Source: Myoxocephalus aenaeus
Taxonomy: Eukaryota; Chordata; Actinopteri; Perciformes; Cottidae
Length of the DNA: 64,000 bases
Direction: 5' to 3'
NCBI GenBank assembly: GCA_038501785.1
Contig: JBAMJR010000051.1
Coordinates: 2,868,001-2,932,000, forward strand
The translations under genes and the position numbers were made by a program. The notes below the pieces were generated by a model. That model saw only the letters and a list, made by a program, of their open reading frames with translations, was not told the DNA's origin and did no database searches. This document shows, one piece after another, positions 1 to 15,249 of this stretch. Each line of letters begins with the position of its first letter. The stretch's first letter is position 1.

Positions 1-2089
1 TATGATAAATAACCATGGAAGTGTAGACCACACACTAACTCACTCCTGCATTGTCTGCTTCTCTGCTCACTTGAGTCTTAACCTAAAGTTACTGTGAGGA
101 ACTGGACAGACCCAGAGTCTGTCAAAGTTGGGTAACTTTGTACAATTCGGGAGAGTGCACCCATAAACAGAAAACAAAAACAAAAACAACAACAATAAAA
201 CACATCAGATGGGGAGGGGGACTTGAGGGAGTGTGGTTGAGGTCAATATGGCTTACTCAGCTAGAGCAACGCTACATGGCTATTCATTCATTATTCCACA
301 AAATCTGTTCGTAAGGGTTTTATGTATCTCACCCACTTGTCCCAGAGTTGAATAAACACATTTCTCTGAAGGCGAAGGGAAAAGGTTATCCTTTCCATAA
401 CATAGATGTCGTTTACGAGGTTTTCTAAAGGGACTCTGAAACACTACCACGTGTATCCACAGGGGCCGCCAGAATCAACACCAAATCCAAGTTCCTCGCG
501 GTAGCTTTAAGTTCTTGACATTGTTTTGTAAAAGCAGCGTTATGTGTTACCACAGTAGATGATGTATGGAAGTGTGTATTCTATATGTTTGTGGCATGTG
601 CTCATGGCACTAAGCAGCTAGTCAGGCATGAGCAGTGTGTGTAGGTGGGAGCCTCATGCCTGGGCACCTCTCAGCTGTCAGAGGAGCTGTGGAAGCATGA
701 CGTGCTGTCAAGAGCTGCCGTCTAATGAATCGATGTACTCTTGCTGAACAACACAAAAGGAAAACTGACTGACTTGCTCAAGGCAGCTTCTCTCCGCGAG
801 AGAGACTGAAGACATCCTGCTGGATCATGCCGAGCAAGACAAGTAAAGGTTTCTGAAGAAAAAGTTATGCCGATTAAGATTCAAACCCACCCACACTGTG
901 AGTAGACGGAAGATTCCTGACTGTGTTACTGATCAACAGAAATTACAAAACTTAAAAATTCACATTCAGATTGTTCCAGATGCTTCTTTGTCTTCAAAAT
1001 TTGTTGTTTCAGTATGACAGTCTGTTCTATTCTGCTAATTAGTCCTTTAGCAGTTCTACGTCAAACTATTTGGCACAATGTGTGACCTGTCCTGAACAGT
1101 CTTAATTAAAGGAACCCTGCGGAGCTTTGGCCCATTAGTAGCAGTGGATTTATGAGTGGAGCCGCAATACAGTGCAGCAGATTTCATGCTATTCCAACAG
1201 TTGGTGGCGGTAATGTGCAAAGACATGTGCGGATATTAGAGAATAGAGCGTATACAACACTGAAATTATGATTATTAATGAAGGCAATGTAAAGGATACA
1301 CATAATGTGTATTTGTGCGTGGCATTGAATTTAAAATGAACTTTGTGTGTTTACTAGAAATGTTCATGAGGACGCGCTTCTACGTGCACAAGCATGTCGG
1401 CATTGGTTTCATGCAATTCCAGCAAATAACCTTTTCCACTGCACCCAGAAATGTAGTAATATAGAAATGTTGCAAAGAAGTCCAGAAATAGCGTGCTGGC
1501 AGTTAACCATCAGGCACGGCGCCAGGATTTCAATTTTGGCGTTGAGCCTTTTGGATACAAGAGATAATACTGTTGTCGTCTTTTGGCGGTTTCCAGCTGG
1601 TTGTCTTCAACAAAAAGGAAATGACTGACATCGTGCAGTGGAAGGCGACTATTGGGTCTGATTGATTATGACACTTTTCAATGTGGAGATAGCTTATTAC
1701 TTCTTTGTGTCCGTTTGTAGTTTATCTATTACATTGCCCTATTGTGATCGATCCAGACTATTATAGTTAAGAAGATATATGTTCTTCCAGTCATTAAGGA
1801 CAGCCGAGCAGGCCCATTAGGCCCACCCACAATGACACGCCAGCACACATGCATATACACAATGCATGTTTTGAATGTTTTAAAGAATGCCTTTTAAATA
1901 GTTTGATGAGGAATGAAGAATATTCTACGTGTTTCTCACACCTAAAAAGTCTTTTTTTCTTTCTTTTTTTTCTTAAATAAAAAAGACAGTAAAATAAATC
2001 CACAAGGTACCCTCAAAAGATGAAGATAAAAGTGTTCTTTTGATGTCAGGAAATTGTCTGATGGAAGTCTTGTCTTCATCCAGTACCTT

Positions 2090-2091
<2 letters not shown>
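1..2091. other. unique sequence, no gene seen
   Basis: No open frame above about 90 codons, no recognisable protein motif and no clear terminal repeats. The sequence is of mixed composition with short A/T-rich patches. I see nothing that supports a gene; it could be intronic or intergenic. Confidence 0.6.

Positions 2092-2142
<51 letters not shown>
2092..2142. repeat. (AT)n microsatellite
   Basis: A pure alternating AT run of about 50 bp. Frames across it give Tyr-Ile repeats and are not genes. Confidence 0.97.
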
Positions 2143-2144
<2 letters not shown>

Positions 2145-2661
2145 CTGAGGGTAACAGGTTCAGTCGGTACTAAAATAGCCCACATATGTCTCACTGTGGC
2201 AGAGAAGCCTGCACGCAATGAAGGAACAGACACATGCTGTACTCGGTCACGTGCTGAAGTATCCTAGAGAAACCTCCATTTTTATCATATTTTGATATCA
2301 CTAACTGGTGATGTAGACAATAAGCTTGAAAGTTCCCCTCATCTAAACCACCAGATCCCCTTCAAGTCCTCGCTCAGGTCACAATCCCTCACATTCAGCG
2401 GACACTCGGCTGCATTTGATTATTCCTCGTCAAGCCATATCCATAAGTGTATTATTGTGAGTATTAAAGGCTTCTGGCTGTATGTGATGTCCCAGCAGGC
2501 ACGCCATGCTGAGAGACTTCTGGCCAATTGAATTACAGTATAAGCACAGGGATATAGCTGTTATGTAATGTGGGAGAGGATAATCTGAGGCCATGTAAGT
2601 AAAGATGTATTGATCTTTCCGTACATCAAGGTCGCTTCCTCTCGCTATGTCTTTCCCTCTT

Positions 2662-2664
<3 letters not shown>

Positions 2665-2701
<37 letters not shown>
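2665..2701. repeat. (TG)n microsatellite
   Basis: A pure TG run of about 37 bp following a T-rich stretch. Confidence 0.97.

Positions 2702-3499
<798 letters not shown>

Positions 3500-3563
<64 letters not shown>
3500..3563. repeat. (CA)n microsatellite
   Basis: A pure CA run of about 64 bp. Confidence 0.98.
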
Positions 3564-3565
<2 letters not shown>

Positions 3566-3900
3566 TTGCCAGGCTTCTCTCAGAAGAGAACCAGAGCCCC
3601 CTCTTGCCCTGCAACATCAATAATACAACTGAAGCACCCTTCCACCACCACCACCATTTGCTTCTAAAAATAGACCTCCTTTTTTGTTTAATATTTAATT
3701 TGCCCCTTCTATCTCTCCATCTCGCTCCCCTTTTCTCTATTCATTGTCTTTAAATAGGTGATGAGGAAAGATGTCAACAGATGAGTCTACGCTTCCCTCC
3801 CCACTTACTTTCCATCAAGCTTTCTGTCTTCCCCCAAACCCGCAAACCCCATTTCTTCAGAACCGTGTCTATGTCAGGTCATCCCCCTCCGGCCCGGCAG
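3564..3900. other. unique spacer, pyrimidine-rich
   Basis: About 340 bp, rich in C and T, between a CA array and a GT array. No gene or element recognised. Confidence 0.5.
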
Positions 3901-3911
3901 TGTGTGTGTGT

Positions 3912-4005
<94 letters not shown>
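3901..4005. repeat. (GT)n microsatellite
   Basis: About 105 bp of GT with a single interruption near its left end, at about 3912. Confidence 0.98.
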
Positions 4006-4008
<3 letters not shown>

Positions 4009-4076
4009 GCAGCCTGAAGTCCTTTCACTCCTTTGTGAGCCTCCGAGATTTGCTATGTGTTAGCGAAAAACCTCCT

Positions 4077-4407
4077 TCCATTTATTTATTTATTTATCAT
4101 TGATCCGGTATTTGCCTCGAGTATGTTCAAAATTTTTCACTTTTGTGCCATAGTTTTGTCGTATCGCTAGTCACTGTACATACTGTACTTCTATTTCACC
4201 GTATATACTTTATATACACTTCATATACACTGTATATGCTTTGCATTTTTGCACTTTCTTTATTATTACATTTTCTTAAATTTAATACGCTCTGCAATTG
4301 TATTGTATTATATATCTTGAGTATGTTTCATACTTAATATTTTTATGTAACTTTGCTTGCTGCTGCCACAAACCAATTTCCCCCTGGGGATGAATAAAGT
4401 ATATATG

Positions 4408-4441
<34 letters not shown>
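4077..4441 (+). mobile_element. LINE (L2-like) 3' untranslated end with TATC tail
   Basis: A T-rich 3' region ends in the motif CCCCCTGGGGATGAATAAAG and then a (TATC)n tract of about 33 bp at 4409-4441. A tail of the form GGGGAT-AATAAAG plus a short tandem repeat is typical of 3' ends of L2-like non-LTR retrotransposons in fish. The same end motif recurs at 57.4 kb on this strand and at 30.3 kb on the other strand. No coding part remains. The family assignment is from memory of the motif; the left boundary is approximate. Confidence 0.65.
4409..4441. repeat. (TATC)n microsatellite, LINE tail
   Basis: Tetranucleotide run seeded at the 3' end of the LINE fragment. It was probably produced by target-primed reverse transcription and later slippage. 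Confidence 0.9.
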
Positions 4442-4442
<1 letters not shown>

Positions 4443-7400
4443 TAAATGCTAACTTTCTGTGGACTTTCTGTGACAATAACTGATTGGTGAATGTAATGCA
4501 GCTCATTATACCTTTTTTTTCCTCCAAGTGAAAGGTTTGGAGCATAGTTCGCGACATGTTCCTCAAGACTGGACGGTGAAAAACTGACCGAATTAAGGCA
4601 AAATACAAGAGCCCTTCTGTTATGGGCGGGACCTAAACAGACCCTGTCTCTATTCTATACACTATTATATCATATATTATCAGACACTCAAACAAAATGG
4701 TGGAGAGTAAAATGCATTGCAGTGAATAGAGAAACATAATAACATGCTGAACAAACGTGGTCAATAGAATTCCTGCCAAACAGCAGCATTTCAGCATCGT
4801 CATAGCATGTTAGCATACTGATTAGCATTTAGCTTAAAGCGTCAACATCAGGTCCAGACCCACAGAGCTGCCAGCATCGCTTTAGAATATTATTCTGGTT
4901 TCCATTGTTTGCATTTTGTTACTGGCAAATATCATTAAAAACCTTCCAGAATTACAAATTACACACCCGAGCAACAGCGGAGTAGAAAGGCAATAACAGC
5001 AGAGAAATTAGATCGCTTGAATCTAATTAGAATTGTATTAACCAAGATATTATATTTGATCTGCTGCTGTATTTAAATATCTTTGTTTGATTCAGAAACC
5101 ACTCAAAAACTCCCAGTTTTAGTTTTTCCTCAGGCCCGCTTCAATCATGTATCATGTAGTTGTCAAAGAAGTTGTCAAAGTCCAAAGAAGTTGTCCTCGC
5201 ATTGTGTACTTTCTGAAACAAGATGACAGCTTTTTACCACAATCAGTATGTTTGAGTTTTAATCCGTCAGATTCAAGCAGAAAGGAAATGCTTACTGAGA
5301 CGAGTTTATCCGTTCCAACCGCAGTCAATCGTGCATCACACATCTCTCGTGAACAATTCTCTTCCCACCGAGCGAGTAGAAGTTACCGCTTACGTGGGAA
5401 GTGATTTTCAGAGGCGGTTGAGTGCATCTCACCCGCTGCTGAGTGTGTCTTTAGTTTAGTGGTTGGTGTTGTGTTCAGGCTGCTTAAATCTTCTGACCCC
5501 ACCTGAGACTGCAGGAGAGGAGCGCGCTGCAGAGACTTGACTCCTATTATATAAAGTGTTCTAATGGATGGGCTCCATAGCGATGCTGCATTCATATAAT
5601 GCACGTCCCTTCATCTCTGCAGGTTCACTATCTAATAAGCAGTATTTATAAAAACACTTGATAGAATAATCAAAACAGCTGGAAACGGAAATATTTCAGG
5701 ACAGAAATCACAGAATCCACTTTCAGTGACACGTTTCATTTATTTTTCAAACCAATGAAGAATGGCATGTTGACTATTTTAGCAGCATTACAGTTTAGCG
5801 CTCTCTTTGCTCATCCTTCACGTTGTTTTAGCCCTTTGCTCCGATACATTAACGTCAAACAATGGTAGGCCGTGGATTCATTCTCGTTGTTTTTGCCTCA
5901 TAAATCATTCCAGGTTTTTGTCTTAAGATGTTTGCAAACATATTTCCACAGCCACAGTGTAATGAGGTGTGCAAATGAGTTGTGGCAGGCAGGATTACAG
6001 TAATGTTTGTTCAAGGCCACTGTATCACAGCAGCTCACTGTAATGATGATGGAGGGTTGTTTTATTAACAAATATGGTTTGAGTCGTGTTTACAGTGGAA
6101 CGCTTCACTGAATCCCAAATGAGGCTGTGGCACAAAGTGCACAGTGAGATCTGGTTGTTATGTAACTCCATTAGTGGACATAAAAATGCACAACATTGCA
6201 GTGTAATTCTTCATGACTTGAATTCAAGCACTGCAGTCTTTATGAGAAATACCCAAGTTTGTTTATTCTGTAAAACGGTGTTTGATTATTAATACCCAAA
6301 AAAATGTTTTTCAAGCCAGAATTTCTGAAGTATAAATATCGCTGATGCAACTGCAGGTCCGTGCTGCCAGTGGGAGCTTTTCAGAAGGACTGGATCCAGT
6401 AGCCGTCTACCTACTTTAAAATCAATCACAGCATGAAAAGCCTTTGCTCTCACAGGACTGAATTTCTCACTCAAGCTTTCTTTTCTCTCTCGATAACCTC
6501 GGAGACGTCTTCCTGTTAGCGAGCGGAAAGGTTTGAACAGTTTTTAAAATCGCACAATATATATTTCCTGTCAAAGTACATCCCATTCTGACAGATACTT
6601 CCTGACAACGGTTTGTACGGTAACTGAACCGGTGCTAATGTGGATATACTCGCTTCACCACGGCGAGTGGGCGGAGCCGTGCTTTCCCCCCTCGGGCCTT
6701 TAAATCCTATGGCATCAGCGACGCCTTTAAAGTTGTGTTCCTGCAGTCAGTCGTAAATATGTGATTCATGCACACAGTGACTTCTTTTTGAGCTCTGGAG
6801 CAGAGACGCCCGAATAGAGCCAGTTAAATTAATTTGTTTACACAGCTCAGTGAATACAGGAATTGCTTCATTTGTTGATTTAACTCTTGATAAGTAGAAT
6901 ATATCAAATATTACAAATCACTTGACTAACAAAGAGGCATGCAGAAGGAACAGGGCTCATTAGCTCGTGTCCTAACCTGCCTGAAAAATCGAAAACGGCA
7001 AACCTAATTTATCCAACGTCAAAGTCCACAATCTAACCCACCACCCGCCTCCCGCTTGTGACACTCTAGTGTACAAGAACGTGACACTTCCTGGACTGGA
7101 ACAAAAACAAACAATGATTTGGTGTATGAATGCATTTCTCATGAGGACTAGCTTGGTGTGACAGTCTGAATCCTCCCTCCCTTTACTATTGAACCCTGTT
7201 GTCCCCTCTGTGTCCTATACGTTTCTCCAGAGAAGGGCGGGAGACACAAAGAAGGTGCGAGACAGCAGACCTTCGACTCAGGACAGCGATCGTCAGCTTG
7301 GGACCGGGACGCGCACGTTTCTCCAGTGATCGATGGAGACAACAGCGGTAATGGCTTTAACAGCCGAGCAAGGAGGGCGATCAGTGGCGATCGACCCGAG

Positions 7401-8655
7401 CAGCCAGCAGTGTATGTCCGAGTCAAAGGCAATGTTTCACTGATTTAGGACCAGCGAAGTATCACACTGGGTCAGTCGGAGCTCTCATCGCTGGGCCCCC
7501 TCAATAATTTAGTACCCTTCTCTTTCCACCACCTTGCTTCCTTTCCTCTTTAACCTCATGCTCACTCAGATTGGGTTAAACACTGTTCATGTTTCTGCTT
7601 GTCCCTTCAATGTTCCACTGCAGCAGAGAGGCCACGCAAACACAGGAACCCGATTCCATCAGTGTGCTGCCGACTTGTTTGAGGCTTTGCTTTGTATATT
7701 TGCTCAACAAGAACTTTAATTACATCAGGAGCTCAAAAAGAAGCTGGCTGACTTGTTTGTAGCTAGAAAAGAGGAACTTTATCTCTGAAAGTTCTTCGGT
7801 GTTCATGCTGAGACAAATATTAAAAGCTGTGCTCTTCCGGTAGATTTTACAGGGCATTGCCGTATTCTCCAGTAGTGCATCTTCACAAACGGCCTGCGGG
7901 TACTCCACATGCACATAAAACACTGCCTCTATATTTACCTTTTAAAAGCCCGGCCAGTTCTGCATTCAAGATGCTTTTGGAATAGCTGTGGACCAGCTGC
8001 TTCTTTAAAGTGGACAAAATGTACTTTGCCATTTTAGAATATCAGTGTACCCAAAGGACCTTGTGGTCAAACGCCTTCCTGTTACAAAGCATTTGACAAA
8101 TAGGACAGTAATACTTACCAGCATGCTCTGGCACTCTGTACAGATCAGTTTACAGAACTCAGGCTCTAACTTTAAGTTAAGTTTAAATGTGATACGGGAG
8201 AATAAACGTCTTTTTAATTGTATTTTCAGTGAGGTTGATTTAATGTAGCTCTCTGCACCAAATACTTCAATTTACACTGCTACGCTCTATTGATGTCACA
8301 TTGGCTTTGAGTAAGACAGGCCGTCTGTTGAACTTGAGTATGCCAGCAGGAATATAGAAGGTCTCTACGGCTCAGCTGCCTGCCGACACTCGAGACGCAC
8401 CTCGGAGCTCAGCAGCTGTCAATTCAAACTCAATGTGCCTCACAGGTGCCAGCTCCGCTCTGCCTCTTACAAGCCTTTGTGCATTGATGAAAGCAAACCG
8501 CCTGCCTGGGATTCAAAATGCAATACTGCACATTTCTGCAAAGTCAAACTGACCAGTCTCTCAGGCTACTGAAGGTTCAATATCGTCAGAGGGCTGAGCT
8601 CGCACTAAAAGCCCAGCAGCGGGAGTGCACCTTAGTGCGTACAGTATGTACAGTA

Positions 8656-8658
<3 letters not shown>
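4442..8658. other. unique sequence, no gene seen
   Basis: About 4.2 kb without a recognisable gene or mobile element. Frames are all below 95 codons and show no familiar motif. A GC-richer patch near 6650-6720 has a CCTTTAAAT motif that could be chance. Confidence 0.55.

Positions 8659-8724
<66 letters not shown>
8659..8724. repeat. (TG)n microsatellite
   Basis: A pure TG run of about 66 bp. Confidence 0.98.
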
Positions 8725-8726
<2 letters not shown>

Positions 8727-11287
8727 TGACTGAAGCATGCAAATGCTGGCGAGAGATGGTCAAGAAGCAGCGATGCAGCAAAATGAACACGTCATTTACC
8801 TTCAAACACAGAGTACCTTGGTCTCTGTGTTTTCTGTAGCGGCTCTGAGCCTCGGCCAGCGGCCCTTTTTGAAGTGATGGATTGGTGTCGTGGAATTAGT
8901 TTTTTCAAATACTTTATTTTACATCACTGGTGACCTTTTCCTGCCCCGCCCATTTCTTCAATTCCGGTTTAAGTGCATTTGTAATTGTTCTTAAGTAAGT
9001 TGCTTAGCCCTCTGTCTCTGCTTTTCTACATTAAGTTAAGAACAACAAGCTTTACTTTGATTTAAAGGGGTGACTTTTTTTTTTTTTTAATGAAGGATAT
9101 TAGAGCACAGCTCCCGTAGAGTTACTTTACTCCAAGAACAAGTGTGAACAATATTAGCATATTATCCTCTATCCTCCATTAAAGTTTTGTTTCTGATGAA
9201 TTGTGTTTGCTGCAAATAGAAGTAACCAAGCTAGCAGGAATAAGACGAGTGTGTGCGGTCCAGAAAAAAAAAGTTTAAAAAACAGGTGTTGTTCTCCCCC
9301 TACCCTGAGCAGCCTTTCAGCTCAGCGCGATGGTGACTAACTGTGTGTGTGTATTGCAGGCGGCGTGTTCCCAGTGCATGGCCCGCTGTGTCGGTCTGAT
9401 CTCTGGTGGGAGAGGTAGCTCTGGCTGAGTGTCATGACCCTCCTTCATGGTGGAGCGTGTGCAGTGGAAGGAAATGGAGACTGAATGGCACTGAGCACAA
9501 AGCCCACTCTTTAATATCAGCCGCTAATGCATCTGATGGAAACACCTGCTGGGGATCGCTTTCATCTCGCGTCCCGAAAGTGATACAGCGTCATTGTCTG
9601 GATCTGCCTGTTTGACGGTTACTATATAAAAAATAAAAAAGGGTGTCTTTTGAAAAGCAGCACGATTGTAATGCACCACAATCTTTCTTTACAGTGAAAA
9701 TGGTACTTTTCAGTTTCCAAGTGCAGAGTGAACCTGCATCGGCTGCTCAAAGTGAATGGGTAGCCAAAGAGTGACCCTGTGGACTAACTGCTCTGACCTA
9801 ACCTGACTTTCTCCGTCCACACTATCTTCTGACCTCGCTCAGCCTATCGATTGGTGTTCGGTTCCTGCTGCTTTGTTTATCTGACCCAAGCTGAGCTCCA
9901 GTCTATCAGGAAGACTTCACTCCGCTGCCTGCTCTCGTTTCAAATGGACAAATCGTACATGGCCACCAATCTCGCTACGTAAAAGACACCTGCGGCAACA
10001 CATGGAAGTGTTTATTTCCTCAAATAATGAGCAATTGCTATCAGTGTTTTATCATCTTCAATGATTATTGGCTTCTTTACGGCGTCGTTCTTGCCTGGTT
10101 TGTTGGAGCTGGCATAATGGGGGTTGTAGTTTTTAGCTTTGTCTTTCCCCGTCTTTAAAGGTCATTCTCTTCTTATCGGACAGAACATGTTTCTGATTCT
10201 GTGGAGTGAATTTCAGACTGTCAAATCCAGCATGTTCCTTATGCACCTCAAGTGTCCTTGAAACATATGCTCCATCTCTAATTAGAGTGGAGCTCCATAA
10301 AGGCCCGAGGTAGCCTAAAGCATAAACCCTTAATTAAAGAAAACAGTCCTCATGTTCATTAAGTGGTTGTCAATGCTGCACTTATTACCCAGGTCGAGGC
10401 ATATTAATCATACGATGTGATAGCGAGTCTACTATCTACTGCTTCGTCCATATTCTCTCAGCAAACTGGGCAGAAATAACGGAGAGAACTAAAGTTTCTG
10501 GTTGAGCTCAGTCAGAGGCTGAGCTGAAAGGCCGATGTGTCACACCAGCTGTCAAATGGTATACAAATAACTAACAATAAAAACATGTCTGTCATGCAGC
10601 TTGGTGTCAGGAATCATTCAAAGGTTGTTTACAGTTTGTTGTTCTGCAAAAGTTTTTTTAGCTGCAACCCGGTGATTTCCTGATTGTTTTCGAGGGCATC
10701 TGTGGAAAGTTTTGTTGGAATTACAGAAACAATGTGTGGCGTCTCTGATTGGAAGACGAGGAACTTCGGCACAAAGCGAGGCACCCTAGATGCATGTTGT
10801 TGACCCAGATCCTCAGTAAATCAATACCAGGGGTTGGACTTCACACGCCTCCTCGTTCTCGCTGACGGGCTACCTGGGCTCCGTACGGTTGTTTCTCTGC
10901 GTGTGCGTACTTTGCCTGCATCGGATAAAACAAAGGCGATAATAAGCCTGAAACAGCCTTTCTGTTGTGCAGCCGGGCCGCTTCTACCACGGTAAACAAG
11001 CAAGTATTGCACCCTCAGATGCACATGTTGCTCCCTCTGTTGAAATGTGACTAATAAAAGACATAATACATACTAAATCTTACACTAGAATCTTACACTA
11101 TTTGCCAGAAGGTCATTAAATAACATATATTCATTAGTTGTATGCTCAGGATTATGTATCTGGTTTTTCCTGAGCGGTGGTTAGCTAGAAGTTTAAATGA
11201 AATCATAAATAAAGAGGTACATATTAAACACCAAAATATGGTTTGTATTTAGTCTTACTTCTCAGAATGTTAGATATAACTTTAAAC
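8725..11287. other. unique sequence with one weak exon-like stretch
   Basis: No gene recognised. At 9360-9414 a 55-bp open stretch is bounded by a good branch point plus acceptor (CTAAC then GTATTGCAG) and a weaker donor (GAG/GTAGCT). This is too little to call an exon. Nothing else stands out. Confidence 0.5.
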
Positions 11288-11345
11288 TGCACTAATATGT
11301 ATGAAAGGTGCAATACAACTAAAGTTTAATTGATTGATTTCCAAA
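11288..11345 (+). mobile_element. retroposon 3' tail fragment
   Basis: The motif TATGAAAGGTGCAATACAAC then TAAAG and a short (ATTG)n tail resembles the 3' end of a common teleost LINE or SINE (…AAAGGTGCTATATAAATAAAG plus tandem tail). It is only about 55 bp long, so the family cannot be fixed. Confidence 0.45.
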
Positions 11346-11522
11346 TGTGTTGCTGTAGTAGCTTGTTATTGATATCTGTGGTAAAACAGATTGTGTATAA
11401 CTCTATCTGTGAGAGAAAGGACACAGGATACTGTATATCCTGGAATGAAATTGGAAGATGCTTTTGAGGAATCATTGCCAATAAAGCAAAAGGAGCTGTT
11501 GCTTCATCTTTACGGGTATACG

Positions 11523-12915
<1,393 letters not shown>

Positions 12916-12992
12916 GTATGCACTTATTACTTACTTAGTCGCTTTGGATAAAAGCGTCAGCTAAATGAAATGTAATGTAATGTAACGTACGT
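12916..12992 (+). mobile_element. SINE-type 3' tail
   Basis: The core GTCGCTTTGGATAAAAGCG is followed by TCAGCTAAATGAAATG and an (ATGTA)n-like tail. It matches the 3' tail shared by many teleost SINEs and their partner LINEs. No tRNA-like head is visible upstream, so this is probably a 5'-truncated copy. Confidence 0.65.
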
Positions 12993-13259
12993 CAAATTCA
13001 CTTTTTTTTTCTCTCTCGGTTAACCCATAAATCCATCCATTTTCAAGTCCAGGTCATGTTTAATGATTAATTAATGATATTATACGGAGTTATTGTTAAA
13101 TAGGAAGTGCTGACAGAAATGTATTATGAATGAAAATGTATTCATGCACACAGCAAATAATTGCAGGACTTCTCATCTTTGCTGGTTTTCTTTCATATCT
13201 CACCGGTGTGAGAAGGCAGTCAGAAACCTTGTTTCCAGTCTTCGGTCTGATGCAGCACC

Positions 13260-13261
<2 letters not shown>

Positions 13262-13290
<29 letters not shown>
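13262..13290. repeat. (GT)n microsatellite
   Basis: A pure GT run of about 29 bp. Confidence 0.95.
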
Positions 13291-13894
13291 ATGTTAGTGA
13301 TGGCGTGAGGTAGAGGACAGGAGGCCCGTGACCTTTGCCACAGCCCAGATCCCAGATGCCGGTGTCACGTGACAGCGGCCAGCTGGAGGGATCAATGCTC
13401 TACATGGCAGCTGGTCAGATGGGAAGGCTTAACGCGGTCCGGCAATTAACCTGCAGATGTAGCAGAGATCAGAGGTGACATCGACCAGCGGGGTGCTTCA
13501 TTCACCTCTTGTGGGTGTTTGGAAACCAAAAAAAGTCCTTTGAATTACTACAAAACATACTGCAAAATAGGTTGTTTCCACCATCGGCTGTCTTCAAAAA
13601 TATAACTGACCTTTCACAGCTGTGGCTCAGGTTGGGTTTAGGCAGAACGGGTCTGGAGAGGACAGACTTCTGGGAACAAAAAATCCTGCATTTAGATTAG
13701 TCTTGTGCGGCTAATATAGGATGACATTGGTTCTTGATACCTCGTCTGACTTTAGATGGGCCATGGAACACAGCTACTGCTACTGTATAGATAAAAAGTT
13801 GATTCTAACAACTTGGGCTAATGACTGTATTTCTTGTCATTCCTCACTGAGGCCGAGGAAAACAAATAAAATGGTCCTAACGAGCGGTGTCGTG

Positions 13895-13895
<1 letters not shown>

Positions 13896-13943
<48 letters not shown>
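13896..13943. repeat. (GT)n microsatellite
   Basis: A GT run of about 48 bp preceded by two CGTGT units. Confidence 0.96.
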
Positions 13944-13944
<1 letters not shown>

Positions 13945-14540
13945 TGGGAAAAGGTCAAAAAGTGTCATCGAGGCCAATTTGGTGTGAGATTCAAACGGAG
14001 GCAACAAAAGCTGTCGAGTTGTGCAGCTCAGTTATGATGTAGCTATTCTCATCCTGTGGCCTATTCTGAGTTTCTAAAGAGACGGATCAATCATTGCTGT
14101 CTGCCAGCGAGCCCACTGCAGGTCTTCATGTGGACGATGTGGGTGTCACAGTGAAATGCTCACTCTCACCCACTAATGCGTGCATCGACTTGACTCATTC
14201 TTATTACACCGCTCTCCTCCTCCTCCTATCTGGAGCCACAGAGCTGAGGAAAAGATCGCTGCACTGCAACTGACTCACAAGATGGAATTGTGTTGTTTCT
14301 TCCACACACATCATCACGCTCCTCCTCTGCTCTGACGAAGTTGTGTGTGCACGTGTGTTTAGCATATCAAGGCTATGATGCAATTTACCTCCGTTAGTGT
14401 TACACTCTCCTGAGTCATGTGACGGCAACCTGTGCTGCCCGTTTTTTTTTTTTTATTCCATTCTTTTACCTGATTTTGCAGGAGAGCAATGCATTCTGGG
14501 TGATGATTCAGCTCTTTGACAGCTGCGTGACTGGACAGAG

Positions 14541-14560
14541 ACACACACACACACACACAC
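14541..14560. repeat. (AC)n microsatellite
   Basis: A short AC run of about 20 bp. Confidence 0.9.
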
Positions 14561-14676
14561 CTCCATGTATGTCTTTTTTATTTCTGCAGCCCAACAGCTG
14601 TCGGCCCTTCGCTCTGAATAATCAATCAATTCACTGCTGCTAAAAAATGTATGTCGTTATTTAAGGTCGGCCTTTT

Positions 14677-14748
14677 TCTTCTTCTTCTTCTTCTTCTTCT
14701 TCTTCTTCTTCTTCTTCTTCTTCTTCTTCTTCTTCTTCTTCTTCTTCT
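14677..14748. repeat. (CTT)n microsatellite
   Basis: A trinucleotide CTT run of about 70 bp. One frame reads as poly-leucine and looks like a membrane segment, but it has no gene context. Confidence 0.97.
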
Positions 14749-14803
14749 CACCCCTCCTTATTGTGGAGGCAGTGTGGAAATCATTACAGGAGAGCGAGCA
14801 AGT

Positions 14804-14822
14804 AGAGAGAGAGAGAGAGAGA
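14804..14822. repeat. (GA)n microsatellite
   Basis: A short GA run beginning a purine-rich stretch that continues to about 14970. Confidence 0.85.
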
Positions 14823-15249
14823 GGAAAAAGTCATGTTGAGGGAAAAGTGAGAGAATAAAAGAGAGAAAGGGGTGACATTCACTAGTGGGAGGAGAAAAAA
14901 AATGAAATAGAAGAATTGATGGAAGAGAGGCTGGCTGTCTCACATGCAGTGATGGAGAGAAGGTCAAGAGGATGAGGGTCCGCTGCTTCACAAATTACAG
15001 CTCAGCTAGTCGTTGGCGTTTCCCGATAATTTGCAACCCCGAGGGGAGAAAGCGATCGGTGGTGATTGTAGTGGATAGATATGTGAGGGGAAATACGTAT
15101 ATTACTATGGACTTTTCTCTGGCTTTTAGGGGCAGATCTATAAAGAGAGTGCTTATGGAAGGGTGAGCTTTTGAGATGCTCGACCATTTCAAACACTCGC
15201 AGGGTTCAGAATACGCAAAGATTTATTCTGGATCAGCATGAATGCGATG
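14823..15249. other. purine-rich then unique sequence
   Basis: The first 150 bp or so are strongly purine-rich on the plus strand; the rest looks unique. No gene seen. Confidence 0.5.

Larger units (their letters stand above)
12993..14676. other. unique sequence with short microsatellites
   Basis: No gene recognised. Three dinucleotide arrays (13262, 13896 and 14541) are listed separately. Frames here are short and most run across those arrays. Confidence 0.5.

Noticed and set aside
14651..14839. Frame with about 24 consecutive leucines that looks like a membrane helix
   Set aside because: Entirely produced by the (CTT)n array, with no gene context.
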